Below, piece by piece: positions 27,367 to 36,347 of a stretch of 64,000 bases of DNA. Each line of letters opens with the position of its first letter. The stretch's first letter is position 1. The translations under genes were made by a program, and so were the position numbers. The DNA lies in assembly GCF_900582195.1 (NCBI RefSeq), contig NZ_UTHA01000205.1:1-64000 (forward strand), given 5' to 3'. Origin of the DNA: Pseudomonas viridiflava (GTDB taxonomy: Bacteria; Pseudomonadota; Gammaproteobacteria; Pseudomonadales; Pseudomonadaceae). The notes under the pieces were generated by a model, which saw nothing but the letters and a program-made list of their open reading frames with translations, was not told the origin of the DNA and searched no databases.

Positions 27367-28140
27367 GTGGACGCGTTGTTGCAGGAACTGCCGGTGCATC
27401 AAAGCCTGGCGCGGGTATTTGTCAGTGTCGGTCAGGACGGTTTCTGGCGCGCGCTGGTCGATACGTTACGGCTGCTGGTGCCGCTGGACAACGCGCTGGT
27501 GGCGTTGATGAAGGCCGGGCAGGCGCCGCAGTTGCTGATCGACTTCGATAGCAAGGGCCGCCCCGACGAGCAGGAAGAACTGGCCGGTTACAGCGCCGGG
27601 ATGTACCTGCTCGATCCGTTTTACCAAACCGCATCGACCGGCATTGTCGACGGCTTGCACAGCCTCGCCTCGGTCGCGCCGGACCAGTTTCTGCACAGCG
27701 AGTATTACCAGAGCTATTTTCGTTCGGTGGTGGGCGAGGACGAGCTGCAGTTCATGATCAATGTCGACGGCGGCGTGCTCGGCTTGTCATTGGGTCGTTC
27801 TACGCCGTTCGACATGGCCGAGCAGGGCAGGTTGCTGTGCGTGCGCGATTGGGTGCTGGCGGCGATGCGTCGGCATGTGCAGTTGCTGCCGCCGCAGGGC
27901 GCGGTGGCGCAAACGCTGGTCGGTGATCTGGCGACGTTGCTCGACCGCTTCGATGCACGGCTGACGGTGCGAGAAGTCGACACGGCGCGGCTGATCTTGC
28001 AGGGCTTCTCCAGCAAGGCGATGGCCCAGCAGATGGGCATCTCGCCGGAGACGGTCAAGGTGCACCGGCGTAATCTGTATCACAAGCTCAATGTCACCGG
28101 GCATGGTGAGTTGTTTGCGCTGGTGCTGAGCCCTCACTGA
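27367..28140 (+). CDS. LuxR-family (GerE-type HTH) regulator
   Basis: A 257-residue regulator with an uncharacterised N-terminal ~190 residues and a C-terminal LuxR/GerE helix-turn-helix (LTVREVDTARLILQGFSSKAMAQQMGISPETVKVHRRNLYHKLNV shown in part: FSSKAMAQQMGIS). The N-terminal part lacks the conserved Trp and Tyr pattern of autoinducer-binding domains. The start is a GTG at 27367, supported by AAGGGG six bases upstream. It is divergent from the polyamine-type binding protein, its likely target. Confidence 0.88.
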   Translation: MDALLQELPVHQSLARVFVSVGQDGFWRALVDTLRLLVPLDNALVALMKAGQAPQLLIDFDSKGRPDEQEELAGYSAGMYLLDPFYQTASTGIVDGLHSLASVAPDQFLHSEYYQSYFRSVVGEDELQFMINVDGGVLGLSLGRSTPFDMAEQGRLLCVRDWVLAAMRRHVQLLPPQGAVAQTLVGDLATLLDRFDARLTVREVDTARLILQGFSSKAMAQQMGISPETVKVHRRNLYHKLNVTGHGELFALVLSPH

Positions 28141-28166
28141 AGATCATCGGTCGTACACATAAACCT

Positions 28167-28254
28167 GTGGGAGCGAGCTTGCTCGCGAATGCGGTAGATC
28201 AGTCAACCTCACTGGCGACTGACAAAACGCTTTCGCGAGCAAGCTCGCTCCCAC
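28167..28254. repeat. REP doublet, inward arrangement
   Basis: Inverted pair GTGGGAGCGAGCTTGCTCGC (28167) and complement ending 28254, between convergent genes. Confidence 0.95.
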
Positions 28255-28289
28255 AGGGGATGTGTGTTGTTCAGGGGATCTTCTGGGTG

Positions 28290-29231
28290 TCAGGCGGTGC
28301 GCTGGAAGACCAAAGCCTTGAGACCGCTTTCAGCATCAATGTCCGGAAACTCCGGCGGATTCTCCAGCCGCTCTACAAAACGCAGACTCGGCGCTTCCTG
28401 CATCACGCCATCAATCAGAAAGTCCGAACCGAACGCCGGATCGTTCATGCACGCCAGCACGGTGCCGTTGGTTGTAAGCAATTCCGGCAAACGACGCAGC
28501 ACGCGCTGGTAATCCTTGGTCAGCAGGAAACTGCCTTTCTGGAACGATGGCGGATCGATGATCACCAGATCATACGGGCCGCTGTTGATCACCTTGCCCC
28601 AGGACTTGAACAGGTCGTGACCGAGGAAACTGACTTTGCTCAGATCATGGCCGTTCAAACGATGATTGTCGCGGCCCCGGTTCAGGGCCGCGCGGGACAT
28701 GTCCAGATTGACTACATGGCTGGCGCCACCCTCGATGGCCGCCACGGAAAATCCGCAGGTGTAGGCAAACAGGTTGAGCACGCGTTTGCCGTTGGCCTGT
28801 TCGCGTACCCAATTGCGCCCGTAACGCATGTCGAGAAACAACCCGGCGTTCTGCTTGCGACCCAGATCGACGCGATACTGCAAGCCGCCCTCGACGATGC
28901 TCATTTCATCGATCTCATCACCGAGCAGCCATTCGGCGGTGCTCTGCGGCAAATAGCGATGCTGGATCAACAGCGTGTGCGCGCCAGACACTTTCCATTC
29001 GGCGGAAGCGGTGAGCGCCAGCAGCAGCGCCTTGAGATTGTCCAGTTGCTCAAGCGCCGGTTCCTTGAACAGCGACACCAGCACCACGCCTTGCAGCCAG
29101 TCCACGGTCAACTGCTCCAGCCCGGCCCAGCAGCGTCCGCGCCCGTGGAACAGGCGACGGGTTTCGCTCGGTGCGGTCGCGAGGGCCGGTAGCAGATGGG
29201 CGTGGAGGGTGGCGAGGGCTTCAGGGTTCAT
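28290..29231 (-). CDS. Class I SAM-dependent methyltransferase (RlmI/RlmKL-like)
   Basis: A 313-residue methyltransferase. The SAM-binding motif is RVLNLFAYTCGFSVAAIEGGA and the catalytic motif IV is VIIDPPSFQKGSF, the pattern of 23S rRNA cytosine methyltransferases of the RlmI type. The N-terminal ~120 residues differ from RlmI in lacking a clear PUA domain, so the exact target is uncertain. The KQNAGLFLDMRYGR segment before motif I is also shared with this group. It stands alone on the minus strand. Confidence 0.85.
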   Translation of the reverse strand: MNPEALATLHAHLLPALATAPSETRRLFHGRGRCWAGLEQLTVDWLQGVVLVSLFKEPALEQLDNLKALLLALTASAEWKVSGAHTLLIQHRYLPQSTAEWLLGDEIDEMSIVEGGLQYRVDLGRKQNAGLFLDMRYGRNWVREQANGKRVLNLFAYTCGFSVAAIEGGASHVVNLDMSRAALNRGRDNHRLNGHDLSKVSFLGHDLFKSWGKVINSGPYDLVIIDPPSFQKGSFLLTKDYQRVLRRLPELLTTNGTVLACMNDPAFGSDFLIDGVMQEAPSLRFVERLENPPEFPDIDAESGLKALVFQRTA

Positions 29232-29430
29232 CGGTCAGGATCGGCAAGCAAAAGGGCCGGCATTTTAACCACAAATACGCCGTCGCGAACGATTGCCACC
29301 CTGGGGCAAAAACCACCTCTCGCAAAAGACCTGTATCAAAAATGAATTTCTCCAGAGCCCGCTGCTCATACCAGTTAAGCAGCGGATTCAAGCCGCTAAA
29401 TCGTTAATGCAATTCAGGGAGTGCAGTTCC

Positions 29431-29844
29431 ATGTGCCCAACACCTACGGCGAGCGCGCACCTTCCTGACGGATTGATTCTGGTGGTTGAGGACGATCCGT
29501 TGATTCTGGAGTTTCTCTGCGAAATTCTTCAGGAGGAAGGTTTCAAGGTCGAGCCGCATACCAGCGCCGATGCGGCCAAGCTTTATCTTGACGAGCATGC
29601 GCAGGAGGTTGGGCTGTTGCTCACCGACATCACCATGCCCGGTGAAATAAACGGGGCAGGCCTGGCCAACCTGGTCGGCGACCGCTGGCCGGACAAACCG
29701 GTAATGGTCATGTCCGGCTATGAAACGCCCGAGACTTCCGGGGTCAAGCATCCAGTAGCGTTCATCAAAAAGCCTTGGGCCATTGGTCAACTGCTCGACT
29801 GCGTGGACAGTGCGTTCAAGTCCAAAGCACCGCGCCTGCACTGA
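29431..29844 (+). CDS. Single-domain response regulator (CheY-like)
   Basis: A 137-residue protein with one receiver domain: acidic pair in VVEDDP, phospho-acceptor Asp in LLLTDITMPG, conserved Thr/Ser in VMSGYE and Lys in FIKKPW. There is no output domain, so it probably works in a phosphorelay or binds a partner; receivers of this FixJ-like type often accompany hybrid kinases such as the one at 8931. ATG 29431 is preceded by GGGAG; an upstream ATG at 29407 would add eight residues. Confidence 0.88.
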   Translation: MCPTPTASAHLPDGLILVVEDDPLILEFLCEILQEEGFKVEPHTSADAAKLYLDEHAQEVGLLLTDITMPGEINGAGLANLVGDRWPDKPVMVMSGYETPETSGVKHPVAFIKKPWAIGQLLDCVDSAFKSKAPRLH

Positions 29845-29913
29845 CACGTTGGGTGGATCGGGCGGGCAAGTGCTACATTGCCCGCCCGGTCTTTTGCCAG
29901 AGGATGCGACCCT

Positions 29914-30579
29914 TTGTCTGCTCACACTTGTGTATTCGATCGCGCGTTCGGCGCGTTTCTGTTCGATATGGATGGCACCGTCCTCAATTCCATCGCCGCC
30001 GCCGAGCGCATCTGGGCAGCCTGGGCCGTGCGCCATGGCGTCGATGTGGAAACCTTTTTGCCGACCATTCATGGCGTGCGTGCGATCGACACCATCACCC
30101 GTCTGAACCTGCCGGGGGTGGATGCCGAGGCGCAAGCGGCGGTTATCACCGAGGCGGAAATCGAAGACGTCGAAGGCATAGTCGAGATCCCCGGAGCGGC
30201 GAAGTTTCTCAACAGCTTGCCGAAAGATCGCTGGGCAATGGTGACATCGGCGCCACGGGATCTGGCCTTGCGGCGCATGGCGGCAGCGGGAATTCCTGAG
30301 CCTGCGGTGATGATCACCGCTGAAGACGTAAAGGCTGGCAAACCCGATCCGTCCGGTTACTTACTGGCGGCAAAACGACTGGGCCTGGCGCCGCGTGATT
30401 GCCTGATTTTCGAAGACGCCACCGTCGGTATTCAGGCTGCCGAAGCGGCCGGCGCGCCGTTGATGATCATCACCACGACGCACCAGCATCCCGTGGAAAC
30501 GGCCCATGCGACGCTGGCCAGTTATGCTGCGGTCAGCGTCAAAGTCGACAGTAACGGCCTGCACCTGCAACGCAACTGA
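29914..30579 (+). CDS. HAD-superfamily sugar/polyol phosphatase
   Basis: A 221-residue HAD hydrolase, subfamily IA. Motif I is FLFDMDGTV (Asp18, Asp20), motif II is VTSAPR, Lys is in KAGKPDP and motif III is IFEDATVGI. The cap is the helical C1 type with the YqaB/GPP-like GVRAIDTI. The start is proposed as TTG 29914 because AGAGGA lies eight bases upstream and no ATG or GTG in this frame precedes motif I. Substrates are likely glycerol- or sugar-phosphates. Confidence 0.85.
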   Translation: MSAHTCVFDRAFGAFLFDMDGTVLNSIAAAERIWAAWAVRHGVDVETFLPTIHGVRAIDTITRLNLPGVDAEAQAAVITEAEIEDVEGIVEIPGAAKFLNSLPKDRWAMVTSAPRDLALRRMAAAGIPEPAVMITAEDVKAGKPDPSGYLLAAKRLGLAPRDCLIFEDATVGIQAAEAAGAPLMIITTTHQHPVETAHATLASYAAVSVKVDSNGLHLQRN

Positions 30580-30901
30580 CACAACACAGATCCCTTCTGA
30601 ACCTGTGGGAGCGAGCTTGCTCGCGAAAGCGTTGAGTCAGTCAAATTCGATGTTGGATGTGCCGGCCCCTTCGCGAGCAAGCTCGCTCCCACAGGGATCT
30701 GCGTCGTACACAGAATGCGAGATCACATCTGAAAGTGTGGGAGCGAGCCTGCTCGCGAAGGCGTTGGGTCAGTCAAATTCGATGTTGGATGTGCCGGCCC
30801 CTTCGCGAGCAGGCTCGCTCCCACAGGGATCTGTGTCGTACATAAAATGCGAGATCACCTTCTGAAACTGTGGGAGCGAGCTTGCTCGCGAAGGGGGCCT
30901 G
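30580..30901. repeat. Tandem array of REP doublets, 132-133 bp period
   Basis: REP doublets at 30605-30692 and 30737-30824 and a single REP at 30870-30892 lie in a tandem repeat of about 132 bp. The shared unit includes the inner sequence TCAGTCAAATTCGATGTTGG and the spacer AATGCGAGATCAC. The whole 322-bp gap is taken by this array; no gene is seen. Confidence 0.95.
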
Positions 30902-31798
30902 TCAGTCAGCGGCTATTTCACCGTCAGTCAGGACTTTCCTGAAGGTCTCGACCAATGGCCGCAAATTGATCCGGTGCCACGCTGCCCACAACGGCGTGGT
31001 CAAGGTCAGCCACGGCAGTTCGCGCAGCACCACACCCGATGGGGCGTTATGGCTTAAACCCTTTTGAATCATCGCAATCCCCAGCCCCGACGCCACCAGT
31101 CCCAGCGCAGTAAACGGCTCACTCGCCTGCATGCGCACATCCGGGGTGAAGCCGGCGCGGATGCAGGCGCTGACGAACTCATCGTTGGCATCCTGACGCG
31201 GCTGCACGCCGATCCACTCCTGAGCGGCCAGATCCTCCGGCTTCAAAGACGCTTGCTGCGCCAGCGGATGATGTTCCGGCAACGCCAGCAGCATCGGCTC
31301 ATCCAGCACCTGAAAGCCCAACAGATCCGCATCGTCGTCGGTCGGCGGCTCGCTCACCAAGGCAATATCGAGACTACGCTGTCGCAAGCCTTCCAATTGC
31401 TCGGCGGAACTGAGGTTGTACAGCGCGACGTGCACGTTGGGACGATCCGCGCGCAACACGCGCAAGGCATTGGGCAGCACGCCGGCGTGCATGGCGTTTT
31501 CGATATAGCCGATGCATAAACCGCCTTCTTCGCCACGGCCGAGCCGCTTGCCGAGGGATTCCAGGCGATTGGCGTGGGTGAGCAGGGCTCGGGTTTCGGC
31601 GAGGAAGGTCTGACCGTCGCGGGTCAGGCGAATGCGTTGCTGGCTGCGCTCGAACAGCGTCAGCCCCAGGCGTTCTTCGAGCTGAGCGATCTGCCGGCTC
31701 AGCGGTGACTGGGAAATATGCAGCCGTTCGGCGGCGCGGCCGACGTGTTCTTCCTCGGCGACTACAACGAAGTAGCGCAATTGGCGGATATCGATCAT
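30902..31798 (-). CDS. LysR-family transcriptional regulator
   Basis: A 298-residue regulator starting MIDIRQLRYFVVVAEEEHVGRAAERLHISQSPLSRQIAQLEERLG (winged helix, given here to its key part SQSPLSRQIAQLE). The C-terminal effector domain follows from about 90. It is divergent from the aldo/keto reductase-SDR-SRPBCC operon across 113 bp, so it probably controls that operon. The stop codon lies 9 bp past the last REP of the tandem array. Confidence 0.9.
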   Translation of the reverse strand: MIDIRQLRYFVVVAEEEHVGRAAERLHISQSPLSRQIAQLEERLGLTLFERSQQRIRLTRDGQTFLAETRALLTHANRLESLGKRLGRGEEGGLCIGYIENAMHAGVLPNALRVLRADRPNVHVALYNLSSAEQLEGLRQRSLDIALVSEPPTDDDADLLGFQVLDEPMLLALPEHHPLAQQASLKPEDLAAQEWIGVQPRQDANDEFVSACIRAGFTPDVRMQASEPFTALGLVASGLGIAMIQKGLSHNAPSGVVLRELPWLTLTTPLWAAWHRINLRPLVETFRKVLTDGEIAAD

Positions 31799-31911
31799 GT
31801 CAGACCTGTAGGGACTCAAGTGCTGCGCATTATGTCTTGGACGGTCTCGGTGTCGCAATCTAGGATCTGCTCAACGGTCACACAGACCCAGAACCTATCG
31901 AGGAAAAACCA

Positions 31912-32934
31912 ATGAGCTTGAAAGACAAACTGCCCGGCCAGCTGGGCTTCGGCACCGCACCACTGGGCAACATGTTCCGCGCCATCCCCGAAGAAGAAGC
32001 GCAAGCCACCGTGCAGGCCGCGTGGGATGCCGGCGTGCGTTTCTTCGACACTGCGCCGTTTTACGGTTCGGGCCTGTCGGAGATCCGCCTCGGCGAAGCC
32101 CTGAAGCACTACAAGCGCGACGACTACGTGCTGAGCAGCAAGGTCGGCCGGGTGATTCTCGATGAAGTCGAAGACGCCGCCGCCCGTGATCTCGGCGAGA
32201 AAAGTGGCGTGTTCGAACACGGCCGTCCGAACAAGATCGTCAACGACTACAGCGCCGACGCAACCCTGCGCTCGATCGAAGACAGCCTCAAACGCCTGCA
32301 AACCGATCGCCTCGACATCGTCTGGGTGCACGACATCGCTCAAGACTTCTACGGCGATCAATGGCTGGAATACTTCAACCAGGCCCGCACCGGCGCGTTC
32401 AAAGTCCTCACCCGGTTGCGCGAAGAAGGCGTGATCAAGGGCTGGGGCCTGGGCGTGAACAAAGTCGAGCCGTGCGAATTGACCCTTGACCTCAGCGAAG
32501 CGCAGCCGGATGGTTTCCTGTTGGCCGGTCGCTACACGCTGCTCGATCACGAATGCCCGTTGCAACGCCTGATGGATGCAGCGCTGGCGCAGAACGTTGA
32601 AATCGTTGTCGGCGGTCCTTATAGCTCTGGGATTCTGGCCGGTGGCTCGCACTTCGAATACCAGCAGGCCAGCCCTGAAGTCATCGCCAGGGTTGAGCAG
32701 ATCAAACGTATCGCCGCTGCTTACAACGTCGATGTGAAAGCCGCTGCGCTACAGTTTTCGCTGGCCAATCCTGCTGTTGCTGCAGTGATTCCCGGCGCGA
32801 GTAAACCGCAACGCATTGCCGAAGATGTTGCGGCTTTGTCAGCGACCATCCCTGCCGGTTTCTGGCAGGCGATGCGCGACGCCCAACTGGTTTCGGAACG
32901 TGCACCATTGCCAATCGATGAGGTGAAAGCATGA
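31912..32934 (+). CDS. Aldo/keto reductase (sugar or pyridoxal dehydrogenase type)
   Basis: A 340-residue NAD(P)-dependent oxidoreductase. The catalytic tetrad is Asp46, Tyr51, Lys77 and His140 (FFDTAPFYGSG, LSSKVGR, VWVHD). Sequence features match the group containing D-threo-aldose/L-fucose 1-dehydrogenase and pyridoxal 4-dehydrogenase. It is first gene of a three-gene set with an SDR (4-bp overlap) and an SRPBCC protein, under a divergent LysR regulator. The pathway is unknown. RBS GAGGAA is 8 bases upstream. Confidence 0.9.
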   Translation: MSLKDKLPGQLGFGTAPLGNMFRAIPEEEAQATVQAAWDAGVRFFDTAPFYGSGLSEIRLGEALKHYKRDDYVLSSKVGRVILDEVEDAAARDLGEKSGVFEHGRPNKIVNDYSADATLRSIEDSLKRLQTDRLDIVWVHDIAQDFYGDQWLEYFNQARTGAFKVLTRLREEGVIKGWGLGVNKVEPCELTLDLSEAQPDGFLLAGRYTLLDHECPLQRLMDAALAQNVEIVVGGPYSSGILAGGSHFEYQQASPEVIARVEQIKRIAAAYNVDVKAAALQFSLANPAVAAVIPGASKPQRIAEDVAALSATIPAGFWQAMRDAQLVSERAPLPIDEVKA

Positions 32935-33728
32935 AGATTGACCTGAGTGGAAAACTGGCCATCGTCAGCGGCAGCACTGCGGGCATTGGTCTGGGCATCA
33001 GCCAGTCGCTGGCCGAGTCCGGCGCTACCGTGGTGGTGATCGGCCGCGATACGGCCAAGGTCGAGCAGGCGCTGGCGAGCATTCGCGAGAAAGTGCCGGG
33101 CGCGCAGTTGCGTGGTTTGACCGCAGATCTGGGCACCGCCGAAGGTGCGCAGAAACTCTTCGCCGCTGAGCCGCGTGCGGACATTCTGGTGAACAACCTC
33201 GGCATCTTTAATGATGTGGATTTCTTCGAAGCGCCGGACAGTGAGTGGACGCGTTTCTATGAGGTCAACGTGATTTCCGGCGTGCGTCTGGCGCGGCATT
33301 ACGTGCCAGCGATGGTCGAGCAGGGCTGGGGCCGGGTGATCTTTCTGTCTTCGGAATCCGGCGTCGCCACGCCAGCGGACATGATCAATTACGGCGTGAC
33401 CAAAAGCGCCAATCTGGCGGTGTCCCACGGCTTGGCCAAACGTCTGGCTGGCACCGGGGTGACCGTCAATGCGATCCTGCCGGGCCCGACCTTCACCGAT
33501 GGCCTCGAAGACATGCTCAAGAATGCCGCCGCCGAATCCGGGCGCAACTTGCGCGATGAAGCCGACGCGTTTGTGCGCAAGGCTCGCCCGACCTCGATCA
33601 TCCAGCGCGTAGCGGATGTCGAAGAGGTCGCGCATCTGGTGACCTACATTGCTTCGCCGCTGTCGTCGGCCACCACGGGCGCCGCGTTGCGCGTCGATGG
33701 CGGCGTGGTCGACAGCCTGACTATCTGA
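32931..33728 (+). CDS. SDR-family oxidoreductase
   Basis: A 265-residue classical short-chain dehydrogenase. The cofactor motif is GSTAGIG (14-20), NNLG follows at about 89, and the catalytic YGVTK with upstream Ser (SSESG) is present. The C-terminus VDGGVVDSL is standard. It overlaps the aldo/keto reductase stop by 4 bp (ATGA), showing translational coupling, and is followed by the SRPBCC gene after 21 bp. Confidence 0.92.
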   Translation: MKIDLSGKLAIVSGSTAGIGLGISQSLAESGATVVVIGRDTAKVEQALASIREKVPGAQLRGLTADLGTAEGAQKLFAAEPRADILVNNLGIFNDVDFFEAPDSEWTRFYEVNVISGVRLARHYVPAMVEQGWGRVIFLSSESGVATPADMINYGVTKSANLAVSHGLAKRLAGTGVTVNAILPGPTFTDGLEDMLKNAAAESGRNLRDEADAFVRKARPTSIIQRVADVEEVAHLVTYIASPLSSATTGAALRVDGGVVDSLTI

Positions 33729-33749
33729 ATTCTGGAGAGACGTTTATTT

Positions 33750-34160
33750 ATGCCAACAGCATCCGCAACCATCGACATCCCGGCCTCGGCCGATCAGGTC
33801 TGGCAATTGATCGGCGGCTTTAACACGCTACCCGATTGGCTGCCATTTATTCCCAAGAGTGAACTGAGCGACGGCGGCCGCGTGCGCACTTTGCAAACCG
33901 CTGACGGCGCTGTGGTGATCGAGCGTCTGCAAGTGTTCGATAACGCGGCGAAGACTTACAGCTATTCGATTGAACAGGCACCGTTCCCGGCGACTGATTA
34001 TCTGGCGACGATCAAGGTTGAAGCCCAAGGGCAGGGCGCGCGGGTGACGTGGTCGGGGCGTTTCAACGCCAAAGGCGTGAGTGATGAGGAAGTGGTGGCG
34101 CTGTTCAGCGGCATCTACCAGGGTGGCCTCGAGGCACTGCGCGCCAATTACCCCGCTTGA
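33750..34160 (+). CDS. SRPBCC-family (polyketide cyclase-like) protein
   Basis: A 136-residue protein with the Bet v 1-like helix-grip fold (SATIDIPASADQVWQLIGGFNTLPDWLPFI). Such proteins bind hydrophobic ligands or act as cyclases/dehydratases. As third gene of the LysR-controlled set it may bind the operon's substrate. A GGAGAGA box is 8 bases before ATG 33750. Confidence 0.88.
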   Translation: MPTASATIDIPASADQVWQLIGGFNTLPDWLPFIPKSELSDGGRVRTLQTADGAVVIERLQVFDNAAKTYSYSIEQAPFPATDYLATIKVEAQGQGARVTWSGRFNAKGVSDEEVVALFSGIYQGGLEALRANYPA

Positions 34161-34179
34161 TCATCCACCACGATAACCT

Positions 34180-34267
34180 GTGGGAGCGAGCTTGCTCGCG
34201 AAGAGGGAGTGTCAGGCAACATCTTTGTTGAATGACACACCGCCTTCGCGAGCAAGCTCGCTCCCAC
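34180..34267. repeat. REP doublet, inward arrangement
   Basis: Inverted REP pair between convergent SRPBCC and histidine kinase genes. Confidence 0.95.
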
Positions 34268-34291
34268 ATTGATTGCATTCCAAGGTGGGAA

Positions 34292-35686
34292 TCAGGAATT
34301 TTCGATCAGGCTCTGCCGGCAATCGAGCACCAGTTTCGCCCCGCCCAGATCACTGCTGCCGACTTCAAGACTGAAGCCATGCAGACTGACAATCGCCGCC
34401 ACAATCGACAGCCCCAAGCCAAACCCACCCTGCGGCTGCCCTCCTTCGGCACGATAAAAGCGCTGGAACACCGCCTCACGCTCTTCCTCGGGAATCCCCG
34501 GCCCTGAGTCGTGCACTTCAATCCGCGTCTGCCCGCCCGCATTCACCCCACGCAGCATCACCGTACCGCCCGGCGGTGTGAACTTGATCGAGTTGCTGAG
34601 CAGATTCGCCAGCGCCTCGAACAATAACGCCCGATCACCGTTGAGTGGCGGCAGTGTCTCCGGCATGTTCAGGTCGAAACGCAGCTCGCCTTCCTCGGCC
34701 AGTGGCAGGTAAAACTCATACAACTCTTCGAGCAATTGCACCGGATCGAGTTGGACAAAACCTGAACGGCGCTGGCGATCCTCAAGCTCGGAAATCCGCA
34801 ACAACCCGCGAAACCGCGCCATCAGCGTGTCCGCTTCGGCGAGCACCAGATCCAGTTGCGCCGCTTCCTGCGAACCTTCGCCGGCCTGTTGCTGCATGCG
34901 ATACAACTGCGCGCGCAGGCGTGTCAGCGGGGTGCGCAAATCATGGGCGATGTTGTCGCAGACGCCTTTGACTTCATTCATCAAACGCTCGATGCGCTCC
35001 AGCATCGCGTTGACGATGGCCGCGAGCATGTCCAGTTCATCGCGGCGATTGGACAGTGGCAGGCGATGGGTCAGGTCGCCGGCAACAATTGCCTGGGCGC
35101 TGTCCTGAATCGCCCGGATGCGCCGCAACGGCCGACGGCGCAGCAGATGCCACCCGGCAATCCCCGGCAGAATCGTCAGCGACACGCCCCAGAAAAACGC
35201 ATGCAAAATGATCCGCGTCACCGCGAACAGCGAACCGTTGTCGCGCAGCAGCACCAGCCAGCGGCCGTCGCGGGTTTGCGTGGCCACCGCGTCGCAGCTG
35301 TCATTGGGCAGGGTCGGGTCGTCGGAGTCGGCGCATTCGGCGAGCATGTGGATCTTGCCGTCCAGCGGCAGGCCTTCGGGGATCTGCTGCAAGGCGCCGC
35401 TGAGGTAAACGCCGTCAGCATCGAACAAGCCATAAGCGTCGATGCCGCGAATATCGAAAGTCATGCTGGCGGCGAGCGCGTCTTCCAGTTGCTCACCGCG
35501 AAAGTGCGAGAACAGGTGCTGACGTTGCATCAGCGAATGTTTGGCGAGGTTATCGAGGTAGCCGGAGACTTCGTAATACATGACCCCCATGAGGATCGCG
35601 CTCCAGGCCACGAACAGCGAACTGTACAGCGCCAGCAAACGGCTGCTGGAGGAGCGCCAGCCGTCAGACGGGTTCGGCAATGACAT
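34292..35686 (-). CDS. Two-component sensor histidine kinase
   Basis: A 464-residue inner-membrane kinase. Transmembrane helices are at about 16-38 and 156-180 with a periplasmic sensor between them containing Cys118 and Cys131. A HAMP segment (185-235) precedes HisKA with His248 in NIAHDLRTPLTRLR; the ATPase motifs are NLLSNSIKFTPPG, DSGPGIP and GGFGLGLSI. Its start overlaps the end of the response-regulator gene by 23 bp, so the two are co-translated. The signal is unknown. Confidence 0.93.
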   Translation of the reverse strand: MSLPNPSDGWRSSSSRLLALYSSLFVAWSAILMGVMYYEVSGYLDNLAKHSLMQRQHLFSHFRGEQLEDALAASMTFDIRGIDAYGLFDADGVYLSGALQQIPEGLPLDGKIHMLAECADSDDPTLPNDSCDAVATQTRDGRWLVLLRDNGSLFAVTRIILHAFFWGVSLTILPGIAGWHLLRRRPLRRIRAIQDSAQAIVAGDLTHRLPLSNRRDELDMLAAIVNAMLERIERLMNEVKGVCDNIAHDLRTPLTRLRAQLYRMQQQAGEGSQEAAQLDLVLAEADTLMARFRGLLRISELEDRQRRSGFVQLDPVQLLEELYEFYLPLAEEGELRFDLNMPETLPPLNGDRALLFEALANLLSNSIKFTPPGGTVMLRGVNAGGQTRIEVHDSGPGIPEEEREAVFQRFYRAEGGQPQGGFGLGLSIVAAIVSLHGFSLEVGSSDLGGAKLVLDCRQSLIENS

Positions 35687-36347
35687 AACCCGAGCCCCGT
35701 ACCGTGCGGATCAGCGGCACATGGCCGGCGGCGTCGATTTTCTTGCGCAGACGGCCAATATGCACGTCGATCAGGTTGGTGCCGGGGTCGAAGTGATAAC
35801 CCCAGACCTCTTCGAAAATCATCATCCGCGAGAGGATCTGGCCGCTGTTGCGCATCAGGAATTCGAGCAGCTTGTACTCGGTCGGCAACAGCGTCAGCAC
35901 TTGTTCGGCACGGCGTGCTTCATGGCTGATCAAGTCCAGTTCAAGGTCCGCCACTTGCAGCGTCGTCGCCTGAGTGGCGCCGCTGTTCTGCCGACGCAGC
36001 AACACTTCAACCCGCGCGGCCATTTCATCGGTGGCGAACGGTTTGGTCAGGTAATCATCGCCGCCGGCGCGCAAGCCGCGCACGCGCTCGTCGACATCGG
36101 AGAGGGCGCTGATCATCAGAATCGGCGTGGACACGCCCATGGTGCGCAGCGTGGTGACGATGGCCAGGCCATCGAGTTCGGGCAACATGCGGTCGAGGGT
36201 GATCAGGTCGTAGTTGCCGCTCACGGCACGGTCAAGGCCTTCGCGACCATTGTCGACCCAGTCGACGTCCAGCCCGTGGCTGCTCAGTTCGGCGACGATC
36301 TCCCGGGCGGTCACGGCGTCGTCTTCGATGGTCAAGATACGAGTCAT
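35664..36347 (-). CDS. OmpR-family response regulator
   Basis: A 227-residue regulator with a receiver domain (Asp9, Asp10, phospho-acceptor Asp52, Lys102 in LTKPF) and an OmpR/PhoB winged helix (LTLLPTEYKLLEFLMRNSGQILSR, TVRGSGYVI). It precedes and overlaps the kinase gene, its partner. ATG 36347 is chosen over 36386 because the receiver fold begins at once (MTRILTIEDD). Targets are unknown. Confidence 0.93.
   Translation of the reverse strand: MTRILTIEDDAVTAREIVAELSSHGLDVDWVDNGREGLDRAVSGNYDLITLDRMLPELDGLAIVTTLRTMGVSTPILMISALSDVDERVRGLRAGGDDYLTKPFATDEMAARVEVLLRRQNSGATQATTLQVADLELDLISHEARRAEQVLTLLPTEYKLLEFLMRNSGQILSRMMIFEEVWGYHFDPGTNLIDVHIGRLRKKIDAAGHVPLIRTVRGSGYVIAEPV

Noticed and set aside
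30506..30865. 119-codon plus-strand frame across the REP array
   Set aside because: It is a translation of the REP sequences (repeated VGASLLAKAL and PSRASSLPQG peptides), a well-known artefact in Pseudomonas annotation.
30605..30892. REP array taken as a CRISPR or attachment site
   Set aside because: The repeats are palindromic REP hairpins in doublets, shared by a dozen other loci in the window, with no unique spacers or adjacent integrase.
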